Part shown: piece by piece, positions 28,827 through 36,065 of the stretch
Numbering within the stretch: the first letter of the stretch is position 1
How the letters are laid out: every line of letters begins with the position of its first letter
Assembly (NCBI RefSeq): GCF_016401385.1
Contig: NZ_JAEACF010000001.1
Span: forward strand, 1,178,001 to 1,242,000
From: Fictibacillus halophilus
Lineage (GTDB): Bacteria > Bacillota > Bacilli > Bacillales > Fictibacillaceae
DNA length: 64,000 nt
Reading direction: 5' to 3'
Notes under the pieces: model-generated
The model's database searches: none
What the model saw: the letters and a program-made list of their open reading frames with translations, nothing else
What the model was told of the DNA's origin: nothing
Translations under genes and position numbers: made by a program

Positions 28827-29537
28827 ATGACCGATCTTAATATTCTGCTAGCTTTTGGAGCTGGGCTGCTCTCCTTTATTTCACCGTGTTGTTTACCATT
28901 GTATCCCGCTTTCTTATCTTACATAACAGGGATCTCTGTTCAGGAACTTAAAGAAGAAAACGCCATGCTTAGAAAAACGGCGCTTCTACATACTACATTT
29001 TTCTTAATAGGTTTTTCAATCATATTTCTTTTCCTTGGTTTATCGACTACGATAATCGGTGATCTTTTCGTACAATATCAAACACTATTAAGGCAAATTG
29101 GTGCTATTGTTATTATCTTTTTCGGTCTTGTTGTAATGGGATTCATAACGCCTACCTTTTTAATGAGGGATAAGAAAGTAAGGTTTCAATCACGCCCTAC
29201 TGGTTATCTGGGTTCAGTGTTAATCGGAATTGGTTTTGCAGCAGGATGGACACCTTGTATGGGGCCGATTCTAGCAGGCGTGATTGCTCTCGGGGTATCA
29301 AATCCGGCAGCATCTTTGACGTATATGATCGCCTATGTTTTAGGTTTTGCTGTTCCTTTCTTTGTTTTAAGCTTCTTTTTGGATAAACTAAAAGTAATAA
29401 AAAAGTTCAACCGTCAGTTCATGGTGGTTGGAGGGACTCTTATGGTAGTCATGGGAATCCTGTTATACTTTGATTGGCTAACGCAATTAACTTCATTTCT
29501 AACAAACCGTGTGTTTGGAGGATTCAAAGGTTTTTAA
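28827..29537 (+). CDS. ccdA: Cytochrome c biogenesis protein CcdA
   Basis: CcdA passes electrons from cytoplasmic thioredoxin across the membrane to thiol-disulfide proteins used in cytochrome c maturation and spore cortex formation. The 236-residue protein has six hydrophobic segments. The redox cysteines lie in SFISPCCLPLYPAF (Cys21/Cys22) and GWTPCMGPILAG. The start follows AAAAAGGAGC. In B. subtilis ccdA is followed by yneI and ccdC; here an MrpB-like gene takes that middle place. Confidence 0.93.
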   Translation: MTDLNILLAFGAGLLSFISPCCLPLYPAFLSYITGISVQELKEENAMLRKTALLHTTFFLIGFSIIFLFLGLSTTIIGDLFVQYQTLLRQIGAIVIIFFGLVVMGFITPTFLMRDKKVRFQSRPTGYLGSVLIGIGFAAGWTPCMGPILAGVIALGVSNPAASLTYMIAYVLGFAVPFFVLSFFLDKLKVIKKFNRQFMVVGGTLMVVMGILLYFDWLTQLTSFLTNRVFGGFKGF

Positions 29538-29564
29538 GAGTAATATGGAAAGGGGATTTACATC

Positions 29565-30020
29565 ATGCATTCACGATCGAATGACCTTATCTTAAAAACA
29601 ACAACGAATATCATTGTCTTTGTTATTTTAGCTTTTTCGGTAAACATGCTACTTTCAGGGCATAATGCTCCAGGAGGAGGATTTATCGGAGGGTTAATGG
29701 GAGCAGGAGCATTTCTTCTTCTTTATGTTTCCTACGGATTACAGCCAGTACATAGAATCTTGCCGATCAACTTTACGTACATGATAGCTGCAGGCTTATT
29801 AATCGCCATACTCACAGGTGCTGGTTCGTTTGTATTGGGAGTTCCGTTTTTAAGTCATAGTTTTGGTTATTTTCAATTCCCGTTATTAGGGAAGACCGAG
29901 CTTGCTACAGCGATGCTCTTTGACTTAGGTGTATATTTGACAGTAATTGGAGTTACGATGACCATTATCCTCTCAATTGCAGAAGATAAGATCGAGAAAG
30001 AAGTAGGGGAAGGGAACTAA
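29565..30020 (+). CDS. MrpB/MnhB-like membrane protein between ccdA and ccdC
   Basis: This 151-residue protein has four membrane segments. The sequence SNDLILKTTTNIIVFVILAF followed by LLSGHNAPGGGFIGGLMGAGAF is the MrpB/MnhB signature of subunit B of multi-subunit Na+/H+ antiporters. No other mrp subunits are nearby, so it is an orphan. The ribosome binding site is AAAGGGG. It lies 27 bases after ccdA and 2 bases before ccdC, so it is probably co-transcribed with both. A link to thiol or cytochrome c maturation is inference from context only. Confidence 0.82.
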   Translation: MHSRSNDLILKTTTNIIVFVILAFSVNMLLSGHNAPGGGFIGGLMGAGAFLLLYVSYGLQPVHRILPINFTYMIAAGLLIAILTGAGSFVLGVPFLSHSFGYFQFPLLGKTELATAMLFDLGVYLTVIGVTMTIILSIAEDKIEKEVGEGN

Positions 30021-30022
30021 CC

Positions 30023-30487
30023 GTGTTTTTTATTGCGAGTACATGCTTTGCCATCATTATGGCTGTGATTATTTTTAATTTTCGAATGAAAGAAACAAGA
30101 GAACCTGTGACGACTAAAAAGATCATCATACCCCCATTGGCTATGAGCACAGGTTTTCTTCAGTTCGTGATTCCTGCTTTTCATATTACATGGACGGAAG
30201 CGGGGGAGGCGTTCTTAGTTGGAATCATGTTTTCTATATTTCTTATCATGACAAGCAAATTCGAAATTAAAGGTGATCATGTATACTTGGTTCGATCGAA
30301 AGCCTTTATCTTTATCATTATCGGATTGTTTGCTATCCGCTTAGCTCTAAAATGGTATATTGGTTCCACGATATCTATCTTTGAAACAAGTTCGTTATTC
30401 TTCATCGTTGCGTTTGGAATGATTCTACCGTGGAGACTTGCCATGCTCGTTTTGTTCAATAAAAAGAAAAATGAGATCGCATTATAA
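30023..30487 (+). CDS. ccdC: CcdC family membrane protein
   Basis: The 154-residue protein has four membrane segments and the CcdC (YneJ) patterns FRMKETREPVTTKKIIIPPLAM and FEIKGDHVYLVRSKAFIFII, split across the family turn. The start is a GTG. It lies 2 bases behind the MrpB-like gene. B. subtilis CcdC is encoded near CcdA but is not essential for cytochrome c synthesis, and its role is open. Confidence 0.87.
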   Translation: MFFIASTCFAIIMAVIIFNFRMKETREPVTTKKIIIPPLAMSTGFLQFVIPAFHITWTEAGEAFLVGIMFSIFLIMTSKFEIKGDHVYLVRSKAFIFIIIGLFAIRLALKWYIGSTISIFETSSLFFIVAFGMILPWRLAMLVLFNKKKNEIAL

Positions 30488-30500
30488 CAAACAAGAAGAA

Positions 30501-30533
30501 CCCCCCTGAATCATGAGATTCAGGGGGGTTTTT
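30501..30533. terminator. Strong bidirectional terminator between ccdC and the DUF2621 gene
   Basis: A perfect 12-pair GC-rich stem (CCCCCCTGAATC / GATTCAGGGGGG) with loop ATGA and T5. Confidence 0.93.
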
Positions 30534-30957
30534 ATGCGAGTAGTGAATGATAAGGTTTAATGTCGATGTTTTTCTTTTTTAAAGTCTTAATCAACCATTT
30601 ATGATCTCTTTTTGGTGTTGCGATAATATATCCGCGAATGATTAAGTCCTGTGACATAGAAGTTGCCTTTTCTTGTAATGCTAATTCTCCGATCTTACCA
30701 GCGATCTTTTCTTTAGCTACGTCCCTAAAGAGTTCAGGAACCGGAGCAACCAGTTCATTAAGAAGTTTCTTTTGATCATCCGTCCAAAGATGTATGGTTT
30801 GATTGATGTAATGTTCTTGCCAATCTAAAATCGATTTTCCATCTTCTTTTGGCAGCCGTTTTAAAAATTTACGAAACATAAAATATCCGCCTATTGCAAA
30901 CATTGTAAATAAAAAAACGGACCATAACACGATAAAAGTGATGAACCATCCAGACAA
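30532..30957 (-). CDS. yneK: DUF2621 family membrane protein (YneK-like)
   Basis: The 141-residue protein has one N-terminal membrane segment (WFITFIVLWSVFLFTMFAIGGY). A soluble domain follows with DWQEHYINQTIHLWTDDQK, PVPELFRDVAKEKIAGKIGE and IIRGYIIATPKRDHKWL. This matches the Bacillus DUF2621/YneK family, whose function is unknown. The TTG start is preceded by GAGGTGG. It lies 29 bases downstream of tRNA-Sec on the same strand with no terminator between, so it is probably transcribed from the tRNA promoter and freed by tRNA 3' processing. Confidence 0.85.
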   Translation of the reverse strand: MSGWFITFIVLWSVFLFTMFAIGGYFMFRKFLKRLPKEDGKSILDWQEHYINQTIHLWTDDQKKLLNELVAPVPELFRDVAKEKIAGKIGELALQEKATSMSQDLIIRGYIIATPKRDHKWLIKTLKKKNIDIKPYHSLLA

Positions 30958-30986
30958 TGCGTCCACCTCATATGTATAAATTTTTT

Positions 30987-31083
30987 TGGCGGGACCATGT
31001 GGGAATCGAACCCACCGGAGACGGCACGCGCCTCCCAAAAGGTTTTGAAGACCCAGGCAAGCACCAGCTACACATCTGGCCCC
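30987..31083 (-). tRNA. selC: Selenocysteine tRNA (anticodon UCA)
   Basis: The 97-base gene ends with an encoded CCA. The acceptor 5' strand GGGGCCAG pairs with AUGGUCCC (seven pairs including one G-U, the eighth a G-A contact). The T stem is GUGGG/CCCAC around UUCGAUU. This gives the long 8+5 acceptor-T helix of bacterial tRNA-Sec. The anticodon loop is CUUCAAA with UCA at 31046-31048. A long variable arm (GGGAGGCG to CGTCTCC) and an unusual D arm with UGGU are present. A strong promoter lies just upstream. It is encoded in the selenium locus and serves SelA, SelB and the UGA codons in selD and selW. Confidence 0.94.
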
Positions 31084-31109
31084 AAGTGAAATCTCTAGCT
31101 CGCTATTGC

Positions 31110-31139
31110 ATTATACAGCATTTTACCCTATTAGGACAA
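31110..31139 (-). promoter_or_regulatory. Promoter of tRNA-Sec
   Basis: On the minus strand TTGTCC (31139-31134), an 18-base spacer and a perfect TATAAT (31115-31110) precede the tRNA 5' end by about 26 bases. Confidence 0.75.
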
Positions 31140-31200
31140 CACTTGTGACTTATTCCATACGATAGGGGAGAGTAGATTTGTCGAACGGTGGTGAGTCACG

Positions 31201-31270
31201 ACTGTAACAGAAGGAATATTCAACTATAACAGCTTGGCATTATAACAGATTGTTTTCTCCACTATAACAG
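31201..31270 (+). repeat. Four direct repeats of ACTATAACAG type
   Basis: ACTGTAACAG (31201), ACTATAACAG (31223), ATTATAACAG (31239) and ACTATAACAG (31261) lie in one orientation with start-to-start spacings of 22, 16 and 22 bases. They sit between the divergent tRNA-Sec and selB units. The function is unknown; they could be binding sites for a regulator of either unit. Confidence 0.65.
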
Positions 31271-31277
31271 TTCATCC

Positions 31278-31312
31278 TGTGGACAAGTGTGAATAACTTG
31301 TTCTGTGGATAA
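31278..31312 (-). promoter_or_regulatory. Cluster of three DnaA boxes
   Basis: TGTGGACAA (31278-31286), TGTGAATAA (31288-31296) and TGTGGATAA (31304-31312) are the reverse complements of TTGTCCACA, TTATTCACA and TTATCCACA. The last is the exact DnaA box consensus; the other two each differ by one base. All have the same orientation within 35 bases. No replication genes are near, so this resembles a DnaA-titrating or DnaA-regulated cluster and not an origin. Confidence 0.65.
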
Positions 31313-31484
31313 CCTGTGAGTATACAGGGATGAATAAATATACATTCACTTATATCGATTTGGGAAATAATATGGATCGGGCGAATTTCGCTATTTTTCA
31401 ACAATGAATAATGCGTTATTCTTGTTTTTTACATCTCCTTTTCATAAAGTGTAGAAGAGTATGTACATATAGGTGGTTAAACAT

Positions 31485-33374
31485 ATGACGATTAAATATT
31501 ATACGATTGGAATGGCAGGCCACATTGATCACGGGAAAACGACTCTAACAAAAGCTTTGAGTGGCATCGATACGGATACGCTAAAAGAAGAAAAAGCTCG
31601 CAAGATTACGATCGAGCCAGGGTTTGCACCTTTTCCGTTAACAAAAGATCTGCACACATCCATCGTAGATGTACCGGGTCATGAAAAGTTGATCCGGCAA
31701 ATGATTGCTGGTGTGGCAGGAATCGATCTAGTGCTCCTAGTAATCGCTGGAGATGAAGGCGTGATGCCTCAAACGAGAGAGCACTTTGAGATTCTTTCCT
31801 TCTTAGGTATTGAAAAGGGAATTATCGTTGTTACGAAGTCAGATATGATTGATGATGAGATGCGGTTGCTAGTCGAAGAAGACATTATTGAACTTACGAA
31901 TTCATCGGTTTTTGAGCATTTTCCGATACATTTTGTAGACAGTGTTTCTTCAGCTGGAATAGACGCATTGAAAAGTGAAATCATTAACCTCTTGAGCGAC
32001 ACACCTGTTAAATCTTCACATGGCGCTTTTCGCATGCCGATCGATCACATCTTTACCGTAAAAGGACAAGGTACTGTTGTAAGAGGTACGGTCTATGAAG
32101 GTGAAGTGCATGAAGGTGATGAACTTATTGTTCAGCCTGGCAACGATAAAGTGAAGATACGAAAACTTCAAGTGCATAAACAAGATGTTCATTTCGCTAG
32201 AGCCGGACAAAGAGCAGCACTAAACCTTTCAGGAGGTTCAAAAGCCGATTGGAAAAGAGGGCATGTTTTAGTAGAGCCGAATGTTTATTCGACAACAGAT
32301 ACCATTGATCTCGTGTTATCAACGGGTGAAGCGTGGCAAGGGAAATTGAAACAACGCTCACTTGTTAAGTTTTATAGTGGTACGTCTGAAGTGATGGGAA
32401 AACTTGTTCTTTTTGACCGAAATGAACTTGAAAACAATGAAGAGCGAATCTATTGTCAAGTTCGACTAGATCAGGAGATTGTAACAAAACGAGGTGATCG
32501 TTTCATCTTAAGACGACCAACTCCTGAGGAGACCATTGGAGGAGGAGAAGTCATCGACCCGAACGGATCAGTTTATAAGTTTGGAACTGAGACGATCGAA
32601 CGATTAAAAAATAAACATGAAGGAACCCCTGGGGAACAGGTCCTGCAGCTACTTAATAAAGAAGGATCGATGACAGAACTAGAACTCAAGAGATCAAGCG
32701 GAATGGACGAGGAATTACTTCAACACACGATAGAAGAACTATTGCGTGAGGGTTCTATTGAACGAATACAGAATGATTTAGTTTCTAAATCCACTGTACA
32801 GCTTATTGAATCTAGCATCATGAACAAACTTCAAAACTTCCATAATGAGTATAGCTTAAGGCAAGGTATACCAAAGGCAGAGATTGTTCAATCCTTGCAA
32901 GGTGAAATAAATCCTAAGATAGTTAATACGCTTCTTGAAAAATGGATCATGAATTCAACCATTTCAATCACGGATCAATTTGTTCATTTATCACATTTCA
33001 AACCACATTATCCAGAAAAATGGGCTAAAAGGATGACGAATGTTCTCTCTTTGTTGGAAGAAGCACAGCTTGAGCCGGCTGACCTCTTGTCCATCTACAA
33101 CGCTCAGCAACTTCCAGAAGCTCTTTACCAAGAGTTTAAGTATTTTTTGATGAAAACAAATCAAGTGGTCATGCTATCTGATGAAGTGTTGTTGAGTAGA
33201 AAGGCATTTGATTCAGCCGTTGAACACCTGCGAGTCCATACGGATTCATCCTTCTCCGTGCAAGACGCTAAAGCGGTTCTTCATACATCAAGAAAGTTTT
33301 TAATACCAATTCTGGAATGCATGGATTCTGAAGGGTATACGATGCGAGAATCTAATGTTAGGAAATGGGTGTAA
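31485..33374 (+). CDS. selB: Selenocysteine-specific translation elongation factor SelB
   Basis: SelB delivers Sec-tRNA to the ribosome at UGA codons followed by a SECIS hairpin. The 629-residue protein has an EF-Tu-like G domain with GHIDHGKTTLTKALSG near the start, DVPGHEKL and TKSD. It then has the typical VKGQGTVVRGTVYEG domain 2 start and RRPTPEETIGGGEVIDP. The last 250 residues should form the winged-helix repeats that bind the SECIS RNA. The ATG sits behind AGGTGG; an in-frame GTG lies 12 bases upstream. It heads a five-gene operon with a glycosyltransferase and an ABC importer. Confidence 0.96.
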   Translation: MTIKYYTIGMAGHIDHGKTTLTKALSGIDTDTLKEEKARKITIEPGFAPFPLTKDLHTSIVDVPGHEKLIRQMIAGVAGIDLVLLVIAGDEGVMPQTREHFEILSFLGIEKGIIVVTKSDMIDDEMRLLVEEDIIELTNSSVFEHFPIHFVDSVSSAGIDALKSEIINLLSDTPVKSSHGAFRMPIDHIFTVKGQGTVVRGTVYEGEVHEGDELIVQPGNDKVKIRKLQVHKQDVHFARAGQRAALNLSGGSKADWKRGHVLVEPNVYSTTDTIDLVLSTGEAWQGKLKQRSLVKFYSGTSEVMGKLVLFDRNELENNEERIYCQVRLDQEIVTKRGDRFILRRPTPEETIGGGEVIDPNGSVYKFGTETIERLKNKHEGTPGEQVLQLLNKEGSMTELELKRSSGMDEELLQHTIEELLREGSIERIQNDLVSKSTVQLIESSIMNKLQNFHNEYSLRQGIPKAEIVQSLQGEINPKIVNTLLEKWIMNSTISITDQFVHLSHFKPHYPEKWAKRMTNVLSLLEEAQLEPADLLSIYNAQQLPEALYQEFKYFLMKTNQVVMLSDEVLLSRKAFDSAVEHLRVHTDSSFSVQDAKAVLHTSRKFLIPILECMDSEGYTMRESNVRKWV

Positions 33375-33377
33375 TAT

Positions 33378-34373
33378 GTGAGAGTTGTCTTTTTTACGCC
33401 ATACTATAGACAAAATCGTGGTAATTCCACTACGGCTAAACGATTAGAGCACGGATTATCTGAAAAAGTTGAGCTTTCTTTATTTTCATATGAAGAAGTA
33501 AGTGTTAATCCTACTCTTTTTGAATGGATGGAGAAAGCGGATCTCTATCACATTCTTCATTTTTCTAGATTTGTTCAATGGGCTGAAAAAAATGAGGTTA
33601 AGTTGGACAAACCTTATATTATTACCTCTGGAGGAACTGATCTCAACCACTCGCTAATAGAGGACGAAGAAAGGTATCTTCCTCTGTTGCGTAAAGCAAA
33701 AGCGATCACTGTCTTTACACAGCAAGCTAAACATGTGCTTGTAGAAGATTATGGACTTAGTGAAAATATTGTACATGTGATACCTCAAAGTATTTTTTTG
33801 CCTAGCACTTACCCTAATAGTGAAGTGTTCACTCTGCCGGATGGCAACCCTAAATTGTTACTGCCAGCTGGAATTCGTCCAGTTAAAGATGTTCTTTTTG
33901 CATTACAAAGCATGATAAGGTTGTCTAATGATTTCTCTAATCTCGTCTTATTAATAGTAGGAGCAAACTTAGATTCTGAAGAATTTTCACGAGTGAAAGA
34001 AGCAGAGAACAAGTATGACTGGCTGCATTATTTGCCGGAAGTAGAGTTAAGCCGAATGAAAAAGCTATATGAATGGGGAGATGTTGTACTGAACACATCA
34101 ATCTCAGAAGGACAGCCGACATCATTGTTAGAAGCGATGAGTTTCAGAAAGCCTGTAATCGCAAGGGATAACGCCGGTAACGCTAGCATCATACAGCACG
34201 GAATAAACGGATTATTGTTTCAAACTCAAGAAGAATTATATCATTCTATAAAAAAAGTTATTACCAATCAAGTAATGTATAAACAATTTAGTGATAAGGG
34301 GTATCAAACCATAGAAGAGAACCACACTATGAAGAAAGAAATAGACTCTTATATGGAATTATATAAAGTTTAG
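33378..34373 (+). CDS. Glycosyltransferase of the GLT1D1/SenB-like GT4 type
   Basis: This 331-residue GT-B glycosyltransferase starts at a GTG 3 bases after selB. It has RGNSTTAKRLEHGL, ITSGGTDLNHSL, a VIPQS motif, LLLPAGIRPVKDVLFAL (donor-site start), YLPEVELSRMKKLYEWGDVVLNTS, then SEGQPTSLLEAMSFRKPVIA with the catalytic Glu region. From memory of the families, the GNxxTA, GTDxN, QS and GLRxxKDP pattern is that of GLT1D1-like proteins and the selenosugar synthase SenB, which joins selenophosphate to a UDP-sugar. Location inside the selB operon supports a seleno-sugar role; this is inference. Confidence 0.8.
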   Translation: MRVVFFTPYYRQNRGNSTTAKRLEHGLSEKVELSLFSYEEVSVNPTLFEWMEKADLYHILHFSRFVQWAEKNEVKLDKPYIITSGGTDLNHSLIEDEERYLPLLRKAKAITVFTQQAKHVLVEDYGLSENIVHVIPQSIFLPSTYPNSEVFTLPDGNPKLLLPAGIRPVKDVLFALQSMIRLSNDFSNLVLLIVGANLDSEEFSRVKEAENKYDWLHYLPEVELSRMKKLYEWGDVVLNTSISEGQPTSLLEAMSFRKPVIARDNAGNASIIQHGINGLLFQTQEELYHSIKKVITNQVMYKQFSDKGYQTIEENHTMKKEIDSYMELYKV

Positions 34374-34392
34374 AAGAAAAAAAGGAGAGCAT

Positions 34393-35289
34393 ATGATGAA
34401 AAAACTTAGCTTATTGCTGCTGACTATGATTTTAATCTTATCAGCCTGCGGAACGAACAAGGAAGATAAGAAGGAAACAAAATCAAATAAAGATGAGGTT
34501 TTTACGATTGGGGTAATTCCAGCCCAAACAGAGGGTGAGATGAAGGGAGCACTTGATAAACTGCAGAAAGTGCTTAGTGAGAAAATGGAACGTGAAGTTA
34601 AGATTACATCTTATCCGGATTACAACGGTGTAGTTGAAGCGATGAACTATGATAAGATCGACATGGCTTATTTTGGGCCTCTTACATACGTTGTCGCTCA
34701 TGAAGAGAGTGGAGCTAAAGCGATCGTAACACAATTGATCAAAGGTGAACCTTTCTACTATTCGTATTTGATCACGCACAAAGACAGCGAATATAAGAAC
34801 CTTGAGGATATGGTATCTGATGTGAAGAACGTCAAGTTTGCTTTTGGTGACCCATCCTCCACTTCAGGATCATTGATTCCTAGCATTAAACTAAAAGAGG
34901 AAGGCATCTACAGAAGTGAATCTGATAGTGATTTTAACAATGTTAGGTTTACCGGTTCACATGATGCGACTGCTCTTGCTGTTCAAAACAAACAGGTGGA
35001 TGTTGGAGCGATCGATAGTGCCATTTATGATAAGTTGATTGAAGAAGGAGCGATTGACGGAGAACAGTTTAAAGTGATCTGGAAGTCAGAGAAATTGTTC
35101 CAATATCCATGGGCTGTATCTAAAAGTACAGATGAAAAAACGATGAAGAAACTTCAAGAAATCTTTTTAGATATTAAAGATAAAGAGATCTTAGATGCCT
35201 TTGGTGCAACCGGGTTTACAAAGGCCGACAACAAGGATTACGAAAGTATCCGAAAAGCAGCAATTAAAGAGGGTACCATTCAAGAATAG
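34393..35289 (+). CDS. PhnD-family ABC transporter substrate-binding lipoprotein
   Basis: The 298-residue protein is lipid-anchored at Cys19 (LILSAC). It has the PhnD fold signature (IGVIPAQTEGEMKGALDKL, DMAYFGPLTYVVAHE, FGDPSSTSGSLIPSIKL, then GSHDATALAVQNKQVDVGAIDS). PhnD family proteins bind small oxyanions such as phosphonate, phosphite or phosphate. Its place between selB and selD suggests that the ligand may be a selenium oxyanion or other selenium compound; that is an inference. Ribosome binding site AAAAAAGGAGAGC. Followed after 9 bases by the permease gene. Confidence 0.86.
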   Translation: MMKKLSLLLLTMILILSACGTNKEDKKETKSNKDEVFTIGVIPAQTEGEMKGALDKLQKVLSEKMEREVKITSYPDYNGVVEAMNYDKIDMAYFGPLTYVVAHEESGAKAIVTQLIKGEPFYYSYLITHKDSEYKNLEDMVSDVKNVKFAFGDPSSTSGSLIPSIKLKEEGIYRSESDSDFNNVRFTGSHDATALAVQNKQVDVGAIDSAIYDKLIEEGAIDGEQFKVIWKSEKLFQYPWAVSKSTDEKTMKKLQEIFLDIKDKEILDAFGATGFTKADNKDYESIRKAAIKEGTIQE

Positions 35290-35298
35290 AGGGGAACC

Positions 35299-36057
35299 AT
35301 GGTTTGGTTTAAGAGGAGCCAATTTTTAATCGTAGTATGCTTAAGCTTACTCGTGATAGGAAGCATGAAGTTAACGGAGTTTGATCTTTCAAAGTTTAGT
35401 GATTTTCAGAATATGGGTGACTTTCTGTCGAAATGGTTTCCGATGAACACAGAAAGTCTGCCATTTCTGTTTCAAGAAAGTTTATTAACGATCGCTATCG
35501 CATTTTTGGGGAGCTTATTCGGTCTGATCATCGCACTTCCGTTAAGTTTTATGGCCGCTCGGAATACGAGTAAAAATCGTTTTGTCTATTTCCTGACACG
35601 CTTTTTGCTTAGTTTTTTACGATCAGTACCTGAATTTGTGTTCGGTTTAATTCTTTTAACAACACTTGGACTTGGGCCGTTTCCTGCCGTTATCGCCATT
35701 ATATTTCATAACATTGGAGTATTAGGAAAGCTGATATCAGAGCTGATCGAGTCAGCTGATAAGGGTCCGATGGAAGCGATGTCTGCAGTTGGAGCGAGTA
35801 AGTGGATTGGGAATCTATTTGCCGTGTTGCCACAAATATGGCCGAATGTCCTGTCTCAATTTTTCTACCGATTTGAAGTGGCTATTCGAACTTCACTCAT
35901 TTTAGGTCTGATTGGTGGCGGGGGAATCGGGCAACAGTTGTTTATTCATTTTAAAACGTTCCAATATCAACTAGTCTCAGTTGACGTACTACTCATCATG
36001 ATCATGGTGATCATGGTGGATTATATTGGCAGCAAAATTCGGGAAAAGGTTATTTAG
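35299..36057 (+). CDS. PhnE-family ABC transporter permease
   Basis: This 252-residue protein has about six membrane segments. The transporter loop that contacts the ATPase is visible (SADKGPMEAMSAVGASKWIG), as are RSVPEFVFGLILL and SLILGLIGGGGIGQQL, typical of phosphonate-type permeases (PhnE). The start follows GAGGGG. It works with the binding protein before it and the ATPase after it. Confidence 0.88.
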   Translation: MVWFKRSQFLIVVCLSLLVIGSMKLTEFDLSKFSDFQNMGDFLSKWFPMNTESLPFLFQESLLTIAIAFLGSLFGLIIALPLSFMAARNTSKNRFVYFLTRFLLSFLRSVPEFVFGLILLTTLGLGPFPAVIAIIFHNIGVLGKLISELIESADKGPMEAMSAVGASKWIGNLFAVLPQIWPNVLSQFFYRFEVAIRTSLILGLIGGGGIGQQLFIHFKTFQYQLVSVDVLLIMIMVIMVDYIGSKIREKVI

Positions 36058-36065
36058 GTGATCAC

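Noticed and set aside
30023..30487. A selenocysteine codon in the ccd genes
   Set aside because: Frames are complete with standard codons, and no TGA-hairpin pair interrupts them.
31201..31270. A CRISPR-like array
   Set aside because: Repeats are only 10 bases, spacers 6-12 bases and there are no cas genes.
31278..31312. A replication origin
   Set aside because: Only three DnaA boxes, no AT-rich unwinding element of usual form, no dnaA/dnaN genes, and the surrounding genes are far from oriC in the related B. subtilis map.
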